Shown here: positions 50,019 through 58,840 of the stretch, piece by piece
Position numbering within the stretch: position 1 is the first letter of the stretch
Layout of the letters: every line of letters begins with the position of its first letter
Assembly: GCF_019266065.1 (NCBI RefSeq)
Contig: NZ_LPNR01000112.1
Location: forward strand, 62,001-126,000
Length of the DNA stretch: 64,000 nt
Reading direction: 5' to 3'
DNA from: Nocardia sp. MH4
GTDB lineage: Bacteria; Actinomycetota; Actinomycetes; Mycobacteriales; Mycobacteriaceae
Notes under the pieces: generated by a model
The model's input: only the letters and a program-made list of their open reading frames with translations
Told to the model about the DNA's origin: nothing
Database searches by the model: none
Translations under genes and position numbers: made by a program

Positions 50019-51806
50019 ATGCTCATGCAGGGGATGACACGGGTCGACGTGCAGCAGCAGGCCTCCGGATTCGGTGAGTTCACCGTGGTCGATGTCGAAA
50101 CCTCCGGACTCCGACCGCACCGGCACCGGGTCCTGTCGGTCGCCGCGCTGACCTTGGACAGCACCGGACAGGTGACGCGCGAGTTCCACACCTTGCTCGA
50201 CCCCGAATGCGACCCGGGCCCGGTGCATGTGCACGGGCTCACCGCCGAAGTGCTGCGTGGCTCACCGCGATTCGCGCATGTGCACGAGCAGCTGGCCGCG
50301 ATGCTGGCCGGGCGGGTCCTGGTCGCGCACAACGCGATGTTCGACTTCGGGTTTCTGGCCAGTGAGTTCGAACGGGCAGGTGGAGTGCTTCCGGTCCGTC
50401 GTCGGCTGTGCACGCTGGCGCTCGCTCGCCGCGTCGCGCTACCGACCCCGGACTACAAGCTGGCGACCCTGGCCACCTATTACGGTGTGCCACAGCGGAA
50501 AGCGCACGATGCGCTCGACGACACCCGTGTTCTCGTGAACGTGCTGCGCGCACTGGTGGCCGACGCGGCTCGCCTGGGCATCGCGCCGCCGTTGCTCTCC
50601 TGCGAGCCGACAGCGGACAGGCGCGCGGATTCTGTGTGGCCTGTCGAGCGAAGCGGCCCCAAGCCGCCGTGCGCGTACGCCTACCCGGGACGCTGGGAGC
50701 CGTCGGCGCCACTGCGTCAAGGGATGAAGGTCGCGTTCACCGGCGAAACCCGGATCGACCGCGAAGAGCTGGTGTCGCGCGCCGAGACTGCCGGGCTCGA
50801 CGTGACCAGCGTGGTGAGCGGTCGCACGAGTGTGCTCGTCACCAACGCGCCGGATTCCGGGACCGGCAAGGCACGCAGGGCGATCCAGCACCGGACTCCG
50901 GTCATCGACGAGCCGCGCTTCATCGAGTTGCTCGCGACGATCGAACCAGGCCGGCCCAGGACTGCCCGGACCGCGGCGCCGGTCTCGCGTCGTCGGGTCG
51001 CCGTGCCGTCGGGGCCGCTGTCCGGTCACCGCGTTCTGGTGCTCGGCGGTACGCACGAGGAAGCCGCGCAGACCAGGACCCGGGTCGTGGAGCTCGGGGG
51101 ATCCGCGGCCGTCAACTTGTCGGCCACCGTGACGGATCTGCTGCTCCTGCCCGGCGGCGACGCGGATCGCCGGGTGCGGAAGGCGACCGACCTCGGGCTC
51201 GCGCTGCACGGGCTGGAACTGCTCACCCGGTCGCCGGCGGCGGAATCCGAGCCGGCGGCGGGAGTCCCGGAACCGACGGCCCCCGAGCCGACCGTGTTGG
51301 CGCGCGGCCAGGTGATCGATCTGCCGATCGACTCGGACTCCTGGACCCTGCGCGCCACCTGGAACCAGCTCGGCGCCGCCGCCGTCGACCTGGTCGCCTT
51401 CCTCGTCGATACCGAGGAAAAGGTCGCCGGTCCGGCCGATTTCGTGTTCTACAACCAGCCGATCGCCGCGGGAGCCAGGCTCGCCGAGGAAGGGCCGACC
51501 GAGCAGTCGATCGCGGTCCTCCTCGACGAGCTTCCCGAGCATTGCTCCCGCGTGGTCTTCGCGGCGGCCCTCGATGCGCCCGGCGTGACCTTCGGCGACG
51601 TCGGCGCCGTCGAGGTCGATGTCGCGACCGGCCCAGAATCGAGCGCGGTGATCCGCTCGACGATGGACGCGGCCACGGTCGAACGGACCCTACTGCTCGC
51701 CGAACTGTATCTGCGGGGCGAGACCTGGCGGTTCCGCGCCGTCGGACAGGGCTACGAGTCCGACCTCGCCGCGTTGGCCCGTGGGTACGGGGTCGAGGTC
51801 GAATAG
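50019..51806 (+). CDS. DnaQ-like exonuclease fused to two BRCT domains and a TerD domain
   Basis: 595 residues. Residues ~18-185: DEDDh 3'-5' exonuclease with ExoI VVDVETSG, ExoII HNAMFDFGFL and ExoIII HDALDDTRV, all acidic residues present. Residues ~235-320: a BRCT domain (KVAFTGETRIDREELVSRAE..VTSVVSGRTSVLVT). Residues ~340-415: a second, weaker BRCT (HRVLVLGG..SATVTDLLLLPGG). Residues ~440-595: TerD (DSDSWTLRATWNQLG, PADFVFYNQ, WRFRAVGQGYESDLAALARGYGV). It couples nucleolytic DNA processing to a Ter stress-response module. ATG 50019, 50025 or 50034 could start it; none has a clear ribosome-binding site. Confidence 0.9.
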   Translation: MLMQGMTRVDVQQQASGFGEFTVVDVETSGLRPHRHRVLSVAALTLDSTGQVTREFHTLLDPECDPGPVHVHGLTAEVLRGSPRFAHVHEQLAAMLAGRVLVAHNAMFDFGFLASEFERAGGVLPVRRRLCTLALARRVALPTPDYKLATLATYYGVPQRKAHDALDDTRVLVNVLRALVADAARLGIAPPLLSCEPTADRRADSVWPVERSGPKPPCAYAYPGRWEPSAPLRQGMKVAFTGETRIDREELVSRAETAGLDVTSVVSGRTSVLVTNAPDSGTGKARRAIQHRTPVIDEPRFIELLATIEPGRPRTARTAAPVSRRRVAVPSGPLSGHRVLVLGGTHEEAAQTRTRVVELGGSAAVNLSATVTDLLLLPGGDADRRVRKATDLGLALHGLELLTRSPAAESEPAAGVPEPTAPEPTVLARGQVIDLPIDSDSWTLRATWNQLGAAAVDLVAFLVDTEEKVAGPADFVFYNQPIAAGARLAEEGPTEQSIAVLLDELPEHCSRVVFAAALDAPGVTFGDVGAVEVDVATGPESSAVIRSTMDAATVERTLLLAELYLRGETWRFRAVGQGYESDLAALARGYGVEVE

Positions 51807-51814
51807 CGCGTCCC

Positions 51815-52948
51815 TCAGCCGCCGAAGCGTTCGGCGACCATCTCCTCGGTCAGGCCGTAGTCGGCGAGGGAGTAGTGGTGGGTGGGTTTGCGGTCGCCGG
51901 TGCGGCTCTCGTTGTCGAGGGCGGTGATGGCGGTGCGGGCCTCCTCGGTGAAGTCGGTGCCGATGCGGGTGTAGATCCGTTCGACCACGCCGAACGGATC
52001 GGCGCGCAGGTCGTCGAAGTCGACGTCGATGAAGGTGGCGTCGGTGTGACGGGCGCGCGCGGCGGTGAATGCGGCGAGACCGCGGGCCCACAGGTCGAGC
52101 TGGGTGCGGCCGATGGTCTCGCCGGTGAAGGTGGTCGACCAGCCGCGCGTGGCGTGTTCGTTGAGGCTGCACACCGACGGGATGATGGTGGCCGGATCGC
52201 GGTGGGTCTGGATGACGATCGCGTCCGGGTAGACCGCCAGCAGCGCATCCAGACAGAACAGGTGACTGGGGTTCTTGAGCACCCAGCGCCTGCTGTCGTT
52301 CATGCCGATCAGCTGCAGATTGCGACGATGCCGCGTGTAGGCGGGCGTCCAGTCCTGGGCGGCCAGCCACCGCGAGTAGCTCGGCACATAGGCCAGGCAT
52401 TCGTAGGAATGCGAGGTGCCCGACTGCCGCAGCAGCTGCCAGCATTCCTCCACATCGGAGGCGCTCATGTAGTGCAGACCCATGAACTCCGGATTCTGCA
52501 CCTGGTGCTGACGCAGACCGGCGTCGATCTGCTGGTAGGCCGGATTCTCCGACCAGGTCTCGCGCGGCGGACGCGGCTGCGGGAAATCGGTCAGCCACAT
52601 CTCCAGCCCCTGGTTGGCCGGATCGGCCGCCAGCAGCCGGTGCAGCGCGGTGGTGCCGGTGCGGGGCAGACCCGTGACGAAGATCGGCCGGGTGACCGGG
52701 GTGTCGACATAGCCGGGGTTGGCCGCCCACGCGGCCTCGCTGAGCGCGCGGGCCACGAGCGTGCCGCGCAGGAAGAACCGCGACATCTTGCTGCCGAGCT
52801 CGGTGAGCCCGGCCTCGTCACGGTAGGAGTCGAGCAGCACCTGCAGCGCCTCGGTGTAGTCGTCGGCCCCGAAATCGGTGAGACCGGTGAGTTTGGTGGC
52901 GGAGGCGTGCAGGTCGGCCACGGTGCCGACATCGGTGCGCACGGTCAT
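51815..52948 (-). CDS. PAPS-dependent sulfotransferase
   Basis: 377 residues, ATG with AAGGAG nine bases upstream. 5'-phosphosulfate loop PIFVTGLPRTGTTALHRLL and 3'-phosphate region with QTHRDPATIIPSVCSL mark the bacterial sulfotransferase family 3. It moves sulfate from PAPS to a hydroxyl on a lipid or other small molecule. Last gene of an operon that also encodes PAPS synthesis (cysD, cysNC), so the sulfate donor is made by the same transcript. Acceptor unknown; cytoplasmic, no signal peptide. Confidence 0.9.
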   Translation of the reverse strand: MTVRTDVGTVADLHASATKLTGLTDFGADDYTEALQVLLDSYRDEAGLTELGSKMSRFFLRGTLVARALSEAAWAANPGYVDTPVTRPIFVTGLPRTGTTALHRLLAADPANQGLEMWLTDFPQPRPPRETWSENPAYQQIDAGLRQHQVQNPEFMGLHYMSASDVEECWQLLRQSGTSHSYECLAYVPSYSRWLAAQDWTPAYTRHRRNLQLIGMNDSRRWVLKNPSHLFCLDALLAVYPDAIVIQTHRDPATIIPSVCSLNEHATRGWSTTFTGETIGRTQLDLWARGLAAFTAARARHTDATFIDVDFDDLRADPFGVVERIYTRIGTDFTEEARTAITALDNESRTGDRKPTHHYSLADYGLTEEMVAERFGG

Positions 52949-52965
52949 CGAAGGGAGCTCCTTGC

Positions 52966-53751
52966 TCAGTTGTGGTATTCGCCGCAGTTGACGTCGAGGG
53001 TCTGGCCGGTGATCGCCGAGGACCAGTCGGACGCGAGAAACACCACGGCGCGGGCGATCTCGTCGGGTTCGGGCAGCCGCTTCAGGTCGGACTTCGCGGC
53101 GGTCTGCTCGTACACCTGCTCGACGGTGATGCCGTACTTCTCGGCGACCTGCCCGAAATACCACTTCAGCTGGTCGGTCCAGATGTAGCCGGGCAGCACG
53201 CTGTTGACCCGCACACCCTTGCCGCCGAGTTCGGTGGCCAGCGTCTGCGACATGGCCAGCAGTGCCGCCTTGGTCAGTTTGTAGCTGCCGTAGCGCGGTT
53301 CGGAATGCCGCACGACCATCGAGTTGATCATCACCACGGCGCCCTTGGCCTCGGCGAGGGCGGGCGTGAACGCCTGCGTCATGCGCAGGCCGCCCAGCAC
53401 CGTCATGTCCAGGCTGGAGCGGATGTGGTCGAAATCGGTGCGGTCCAGCGGCTTCATCGACGGCACCGAGAACGCGTTGTTGACCAGCGCGTCGACCCGG
53501 CCGAACGTCTCGACGGTCCGCGACACCAGGTTCCGCACCGCGGCGTCGTCGGTGATGTCGGTGGGCACGCTCAGGGTCGCGCCGCCGGCGGCCTCGATCT
53601 CGGCGGCTACCTCGAGCAGCCGCGATTCGGTCCGTGCCGCCAGCACCACTGTGGCACCCGCGGCGGCCGCCTCCAGGCAGATCGATCGTCCGAGTCCGGG
53701 ACCGACCCCGGACACGACGACGACCTTGCCATCCAACAGTGCCCCGCTCAT
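52966..53751 (-). CDS. Short-chain dehydrogenase in the sulfation operon
   Basis: 261 residues. Cofactor motif VVSGVGPGLGRSI, NNAF in place of NNAG, catalytic serine in VMINSMVV and Tyr/Lys in GSYKLTKAAL. C-terminal substrate region is long and ends CGEYHN. NAD(P)-dependent oxidation or reduction of a hydroxyl or keto group, possibly preparing the sulfotransferase acceptor (inference). Start overlaps the DUF1214 stop by four bases; 17 bases to the sulfotransferase. Confidence 0.9.
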   Translation of the reverse strand: MSGALLDGKVVVVSGVGPGLGRSICLEAAAAGATVVLAARTESRLLEVAAEIEAAGGATLSVPTDITDDAAVRNLVSRTVETFGRVDALVNNAFSVPSMKPLDRTDFDHIRSSLDMTVLGGLRMTQAFTPALAEAKGAVVMINSMVVRHSEPRYGSYKLTKAALLAMSQTLATELGGKGVRVNSVLPGYIWTDQLKWYFGQVAEKYGITVEQVYEQTAAKSDLKRLPEPDEIARAVVFLASDWSSAITGQTLDVNCGEYHN

Positions 53752-54965
53752 CCGAGCATCCTCTCTGCGAAAGCCCGCTGCCGGGCGGCGATCCGGTCGC
53801 GCCAGCCGGCGGCGTCGATCCGGTTGTCTGTGTAATGGGGAAGGTGCTGGGCGACCTCGGCGACCGGGACCACCGTGACCGTCGGGCCGTCGGCTTCGGT
53901 CATCGGCCGGTCGGTGCGCTGCCAGCGGAACTGCAGAATGCCCCGGGTGCGGCCGGTGGTCTCGATCCAGTTCGCGATGCCGGGATCCTGCTTGCTCACC
54001 ACCATTCGAATCAGGCCGTCCGGATCCACTTGGGCCTGGGCGTGATTGAGGCTGGTCTGGTGGTTGACGTAGTCGAGCGAGATGTACCAGAGGCTGCCGA
54101 GCTGGAAACCCTGATACGGTGCGTCGGATTTCGGCACGGTGATCACCAGCGCCTGATCGTCGGCCAGGTCGAAGTGGCCCACCGAGGAGTACTGGGTACT
54201 CAGGCCACCCGGGGTGAGCCGGGGCGCGGTGAGCGTGTTCACCGGCAGGTCGAGGTAGAACCATTTCGGGAAGTTGAACCAGGTGTGCACCCTGGTCAGC
54301 AGCATCTTCGCCGCCGCGCCGTAGCGCTTGCGCATCCGGGCGAGATCCGGCTCCACCGGGGCGGTACCGATCGTGTCGACGCGCTCGATCCGGATCGAGC
54401 CCTTGCGCTCGGTCCAGTCGCTGTAGACCTCGCGCACCGCCAGCATCGACGCGCCCTCACCGAGGGCGAAGTAGCCCGGACCGGCGTCCGGCTTGGCGGG
54501 GCCGAACCGGATCGAGAAGCTGCCGTCGGCGGCGATGGGGATCCGCCGGTCGTCGAAGGCGTCCGCACCGCCGGGGACGTCGGTCGCGGTGTAATCGCCT
54601 TTGAGTACTTGGAAACTGAGGTCGACGGTGCTGCCGCGCACACCGCTCACCACGTACTCGGCGTCGGGTTCGATGTTCGCGTGGTAGTAGAGGGTGTCCG
54701 GATTGTCCAGGCCCATCTTTGCGTAGGGCCCGGTCGAGGACACGAAGTACGGATGACTGGTGCCGTGCGCACCGGACAGGCGCAGGCAGGCGGCGACGCT
54801 CGCGGCGAGGTAGTCGTAGCCCTCGGCCAGGTCGGCGTCACTGCGCACGAATTCGGCGCCGGCGATGAGCTTTTCGGCCTGGGCGACCGCGGCGGTGAAC
54901 GGCGCGGTCAGCGGCTCCGGTGGCGCGGTGCTCCCGGCTTCGGTGGCGGTGCTGGAGTGGGTCAA
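53748..54965 (-). CDS. DUF1214-domain protein in the sulfation operon
   Basis: 405 residues from a TTG that overlaps the cysNC stop (TTGA); upstream sequence in frame is the reverse-frame shadow of cysC. The C-terminal third has DUF1214 features (VITVPKSDAPYQGFQLGSLWYISLDYVNHQTSLN, GIANWIETTGRTRGILQFRWQ). The N-terminal part contains SHPYFVSSTGPYAKMGLDNPDTLYYHA. No signal peptide. The family is of unknown function but is found with lipid and steroid genes in mycobacteria. Position between PAPS synthesis and sulfotransferase suggests a role in handling the sulfated compound (inference). Confidence 0.82.
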   Translation of the reverse strand: MTHSSTATEAGSTAPPEPLTAPFTAAVAQAEKLIAGAEFVRSDADLAEGYDYLAASVAACLRLSGAHGTSHPYFVSSTGPYAKMGLDNPDTLYYHANIEPDAEYVVSGVRGSTVDLSFQVLKGDYTATDVPGGADAFDDRRIPIAADGSFSIRFGPAKPDAGPGYFALGEGASMLAVREVYSDWTERKGSIRIERVDTIGTAPVEPDLARMRKRYGAAAKMLLTRVHTWFNFPKWFYLDLPVNTLTAPRLTPGGLSTQYSSVGHFDLADDQALVITVPKSDAPYQGFQLGSLWYISLDYVNHQTSLNHAQAQVDPDGLIRMVVSKQDPGIANWIETTGRTRGILQFRWQRTDRPMTEADGPTVTVVPVAEVAQHLPHYTDNRIDAAGWRDRIAARQRAFAERMLG

Positions 54966-56815
54966 CGGTCTGCGATTCCTAGCTCTCGGAGGATATGGGC
55001 GGCGATCTCGGCGGGGGAGCCGAGATCGGGGGTGATGACGAGATCGGCGTCGGTGGGTCGCTCGTAGGGCGAACCGACACCGGTGAAGCCAGGCAGCTCG
55101 CCCGCGCGGGCCTTGGCGTAGAGGCCCTTGGGGTCGCGGCGTTCGCATTCGGGCAGCGGCGTATCGACGAACACCTCGTGGAACGGCAGCTCGCGCTCGG
55201 CGTGGGTGGTGCGCGCCTTGGCCCGCTGCGCGGCGAACGGGCTGATCACCGACACGATCGCGATCGCGCCGGAATCGGCGAACAGCGCGGCGACCTCGGC
55301 GACCCGGCGCACGTTCTCGTCCCGGTCGGCCGCGGAGAAGCCCAGGCCCGCGTTGAGTCCGTGCCGCAGGTTGTCACCGTCGAGCAGGTAGGCGGCCCGG
55401 CCCGCCGTGACCAGCTGACGCTCCACCTCCACGGCGATGGTCGACTTCCCGGAGCCGGACAGGCCGGTCAGCCAGATCGTGGCCCCGGCATGGGCGCGAT
55501 CGTCGCGTCCGACCGCCGAGCGATGCCAGACCACCGTCGCCGGTGCGGCGTGCGCGCCGGTGTCGCGTCCGGTGACCATGCCCGCGGCGACGGTCTGGTC
55601 GGTGACCGGGTCGATCAGGATGAAACTGCCGGTGCGGCGGTTCTCCCGGTACGGGTCGAACAGCAGCGGCTGGCGGCTGCGCAGGCGCACCCGGGCGATG
55701 TCGTTGAGCGACAACGCTTCCACGTCCTCGAGCCGGTGCAGGGTGTTGACGTCGAGCTGGTAGTCGATGGCGGTCACCTCGGCGGGCGAGGTCTGCGCCG
55801 CGGTGCGCACCAGATACCGTCCGCCCGCGCGCAACTGGGCGGTCTCGGAGAACCAGCACACCATCGCGTCCAGATCGGCGCCCTGCTGGGGGCGATTGCC
55901 CGGCCGGGCCAGCAGATCGCCACGGCCGATGTCGATCTCGTCGTCGAGGGTCAGCGAGATCGCCATGCCGGTGAACGCCTCGTCGACCTTGCCGCCGCCG
56001 GGCCCCCAGATCTCGCGCACCCGGGAGGTGTGCCCGGCGGGCAGCACCACCACTTCGTCGCCGGGCTTGAAGATGCCGCCCGCGACGGTACCGGCGTAGC
56101 TGCGGTGATCGAGGCCCTGCTGAGCCCGGATGACGTACTGGATCGGCAACCGCGCGTCGATGAGGTTGCGGTCCGAGGCGATGTGCACGTCCTCGAGGTG
56201 GCGCAGCAGCGGCGGTCCCGGATACCAGTCCATGTGCTCGGAACCCTCGACGACATTGTCGCCGAGCAGCGCCGAGACCGGCACGAAGCTGAGGTCGCCG
56301 ACGGTCAACTTCGCGGCGAACGCGGCGAATTCGGCCCTGATCTCCTCGAATCGCTCCTGCGACCAGTCGACCAGGTCCATCTTGTTCACGCACACCACCA
56401 GGTGCGGTACGCCCAGCAGGGTGGCCAGGAAGGCGTGCCTGCGGGTCTGCTCGGACACCCCGGCGCGGGCGTCGACCAGGATCAGCGCCAGATCGGCGGT
56501 GGACGCGCCGGTGACCATGTTGCGGGTGTACTGCACGTGACCCGGCGTGTCGGCGATGACGAACTTGCGGCGCGGTGTCGTCACATACCGGTAGGCGACA
56601 TCGATGGTGATGCCCTGCTCGCGCTCGGCGCGCAGCCCGTCGGTCACCAGCGCGAGGTCGGCCGCGTCGCCGCCGCGTTCGGTGCTGACCCGTTCGATCG
56701 CGGCCAGCTGGTCGTCGAACAGCGACTTGGAGTCGTAGAGCAGTCTGCCGATGAGGGTCGACTTGCCGTCGTCGACGCTGCCGGCGGTCGCCAGACGTAA
56801 CAGGTTGCGGCTCAT
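54962..56815 (-). CDS. cysNC: Bifunctional sulfate adenylyltransferase subunit 1 / APS kinase
   Basis: 617 residues, close to mycobacterial CysNC. Residues 1-~430: GTPase half with TAGSVDDGKSTLIGRL, DTPGHVQYTRNM and CVNKMDLVDW, then EF-Tu-like barrels. Residues ~440-617: APS kinase with WLTGLSGSGKSTIAVE and DGDNLRHGLNAGLGFS. Together with CysD it makes APS and then PAPS. The ATG overlaps the cysD stop by one base (TGATG). Confidence 0.95.
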   Translation of the reverse strand: MSRNLLRLATAGSVDDGKSTLIGRLLYDSKSLFDDQLAAIERVSTERGGDAADLALVTDGLRAEREQGITIDVAYRYVTTPRRKFVIADTPGHVQYTRNMVTGASTADLALILVDARAGVSEQTRRHAFLATLLGVPHLVVCVNKMDLVDWSQERFEEIRAEFAAFAAKLTVGDLSFVPVSALLGDNVVEGSEHMDWYPGPPLLRHLEDVHIASDRNLIDARLPIQYVIRAQQGLDHRSYAGTVAGGIFKPGDEVVVLPAGHTSRVREIWGPGGGKVDEAFTGMAISLTLDDEIDIGRGDLLARPGNRPQQGADLDAMVCWFSETAQLRAGGRYLVRTAAQTSPAEVTAIDYQLDVNTLHRLEDVEALSLNDIARVRLRSRQPLLFDPYRENRRTGSFILIDPVTDQTVAAGMVTGRDTGAHAAPATVVWHRSAVGRDDRAHAGATIWLTGLSGSGKSTIAVEVERQLVTAGRAAYLLDGDNLRHGLNAGLGFSAADRDENVRRVAEVAALFADSGAIAIVSVISPFAAQRAKARTTHAERELPFHEVFVDTPLPECERRDPKGLYAKARAGELPGFTGVGSPYERPTDADLVITPDLGSPAEIAAHILRELGIADR

Positions 56816-57732
56816 CAGAAGTAGCCCTCTCGCTTGCGGTCTTCCATGCCGGTCTCGGAGATCCGGTCGTCGGCGCGGGTGGCGCCGCGCTCGGTGAGCC
56901 GGGTGGCGGCGGTCTCGGCGATCACCTTCGCCGCGGTGTCGGCCTCGCTCTCGACACAGCCGGTGCAGGTGGCGTCGCCGACGGTCCGGAAACGGACGGT
57001 GGCGTCGAAGGTGCGCTCGCCCGGTTGCGGGGTGATGAATCGGCCCGCCGACAACAGCATGCCGTCGCGTTCGACGACGCGGCGCCGGTGGGCGTAGTAC
57101 AGCGTCGGGAGCTCGACCGCTTCGCGATCGATGTACTCCCAGATATCGAGCTCGGTCCAGTTCGACAGCGGGAACACCCGGATGTGCTCGCCCTGCTGGT
57201 GCCGTCCGTTGTAGAGGTTCCATACCTCGGGACGCTGTGCGCGCGGATCCCATTCGCCGAACCTGTTGCGGAAGCTGAACACCCGCTCCTTGGCCCGCGC
57301 TTTCTCCTCGTCGCGGCGTGCCCCGCCGAACACGGCGTCGAAGCGATGTTCGCCGATCGCCCGCAGCAAGGTGGTGGTCTGGAGCGGGTTGCGGGTGCCG
57401 CCGGGGCGTTCCACCGCGCGGCCGGCGTCGATGTCGTCCTGCACCGAGGCGACCAGCAGGCGCGCGCCGGTGCGGTCGGCGGTCCGATCACGGAACTCGA
57501 TGACCTCGTCGAAATTGTGCCCCGTGTCCACATGCAACAGCGGGAACGGCAGGGGCGCCGGCCAGAACGCCCGCCGTGCCAGATGCAACAGCACCGCCGA
57601 GTCCTTGCCACCCGAGAACAGCAGTCCCGGTCGCTCGAAGGTGGCCGCCACCTCCCGGAAGATATGCACCGACTCGGCCTCCAAGGCCGCCAGGTGCGAC
57701 AGCTCGTACCCCGTCTGCACTCGTTCACCCAC
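56815..57732 (-). CDS. cysD: Sulfate adenylyltransferase subunit 2
   Basis: 305 residues. PP-loop ATP pyrophosphatase motif LLFSGGKDSAVLLHLA, HVDTGHNFDEVIEFRD, and C-terminal CTGCVESEADT with the cysteine pair seen in CysD. It adenylates sulfate with ATP, driven by CysN GTPase. First gene of the five-gene sulfation operon. The GTG start lacks a clear ribosome-binding site; GTG 57720 is the alternative. Divergent from an IclR regulator, with a 75-base gap. Confidence 0.93.
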   Translation of the reverse strand: MGERVQTGYELSHLAALEAESVHIFREVAATFERPGLLFSGGKDSAVLLHLARRAFWPAPLPFPLLHVDTGHNFDEVIEFRDRTADRTGARLLVASVQDDIDAGRAVERPGGTRNPLQTTTLLRAIGEHRFDAVFGGARRDEEKARAKERVFSFRNRFGEWDPRAQRPEVWNLYNGRHQQGEHIRVFPLSNWTELDIWEYIDREAVELPTLYYAHRRRVVERDGMLLSAGRFITPQPGERTFDATVRFRTVGDATCTGCVESEADTAAKVIAETAATRLTERGATRADDRISETGMEDRKREGYF

Positions 57733-57750
57733 TTCGCTGTGTGCGCCGCC

Positions 57751-57790
57751 GGCGGATCCGATCCGCCGAGTTGCGTTGTCGAATATTCGA
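57751..57790. promoter_or_regulatory. Two palindromes between cysD and the IclR gene
   Basis: GGCGGAT-CCG-ATCCGCC at 57751-57767 and TCGAATATTCGA, a perfect 12-base palindrome, at 57779-57790. A related TCGATATT follows. One or both may bind the IclR protein and control both directions. Confidence 0.55.
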
Positions 57791-57807
57791 CGCTATTGTT
57801 CGATATT

Positions 57808-58740
57808 GTGACACCGACGATAAGCCGGGCCGAGCGCGCCGGTCAAGAGGTGACCCCTGACCCGGTGCCTGCGATGAGCGCGGCCGAGGTGGCGTCGCCG
57901 CCGACCCAGCGGGTCGTGAAGGTGCTCGAGCTGCTGTCGCGGCATCCGCGGGACCGGCTGTCGCTGGCGCGCATCGTGCGGGAGGCTGGGCTGTCCAGGG
58001 CGACCGCGCACGCGGTGCTCACCCAGCTCACCGCCGACGGCTGGACCGTCCGCGACGACGACGGGTGCTACGGCATCGGCCTGCGCCTGCTCACCGTCGC
58101 ACGGCGCGCCGAAGCGGCGTTTCCGCTGCGCCGCACCGCGGCGCCCCACCTGCGCGCACTGTGCGAACGCACCGGCGATCCGGTGTTCCTCGCCGAACGC
58201 GACGGCGACAGCATCGTGGTCACCGAGGTGGTCGGCGACCCGTCCGCGGACTGGATCCGCGCGGGACGCAGGCTCCCGATCGCGCCGCCGGTCTGCCGGG
58301 AGTTCGTCGCCTGGGCGCCCGAATCTGTCCGGGCCGCGTGGCTGGCAGCCGCCGACCCGGCCCACCGCGATCGCCTGACCCGCGTACTCGCCGAGATCCG
58401 GGAGCGCGGCTACTCCGTCGAACGGCTCGTCGACGACTCCACGCCCATGCTCGAGGTACTCGCCGGACTGCGCGATACGCCGATCACCGCCGCGCTGCGC
58501 GCCCAACTCGGCTCGGTCATCACCGAGCTGATCACCATCGACTACCTGCCCGATGAACTGGGTCAGGAGAACGCGGTCGTGACCCTCGCCGCGCCCGTGC
58601 GCGACGCGAGCGGCGCGGTGGTGGCGGCGGTGGTCAGTTGCCCCGACACCCGCCTGTCGGCCGCCGCGCTGAACGAGCTCGGCGCGGCGACTGTCGCTGC
58701 CGCGGAACGGATCGGCGCGCACGCGATCCATCCGGCCTGA
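57808..58740 (+). CDS. IclR-family regulator
   Basis: Up to 310 residues. HTH at ~32-85: RVVKVLELLSRHPRDRLSLARIVREAGLSRATAHAVL; the C-terminal ligand domain includes GIGLRLLTVAR and VAAVVSCPD. GTG 57808 has no ribosome-binding site and might be leaderless; GTG 57850 and ATG 57874 are alternatives closer to the HTH. It is divergent from cysD and probably regulates the sulfation operon and itself (inference). Ligand unknown. Confidence 0.88.
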   Translation: MTPTISRAERAGQEVTPDPVPAMSAAEVASPPTQRVVKVLELLSRHPRDRLSLARIVREAGLSRATAHAVLTQLTADGWTVRDDDGCYGIGLRLLTVARRAEAAFPLRRTAAPHLRALCERTGDPVFLAERDGDSIVVTEVVGDPSADWIRAGRRLPIAPPVCREFVAWAPESVRAAWLAAADPAHRDRLTRVLAEIRERGYSVERLVDDSTPMLEVLAGLRDTPITAALRAQLGSVITELITIDYLPDELGQENAVVTLAAPVRDASGAVVAAVVSCPDTRLSAAALNELGAATVAAAERIGAHAIHPA

Positions 58741-58840
58741 CCCACCGGCCGGACCACCCGAGCCCGGCCGTTCGCCGTTACGCTGACGGGGAGAGCCTGA
58801 CCGCCGGATGGTCGCGGCAGGTGGCAGGAGAGGACTCGAC

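Noticed and set aside
54995..56800. 601-residue reading frame on the plus strand
   Set aside because: Exactly antisense to cysNC, whose motifs are all intact.
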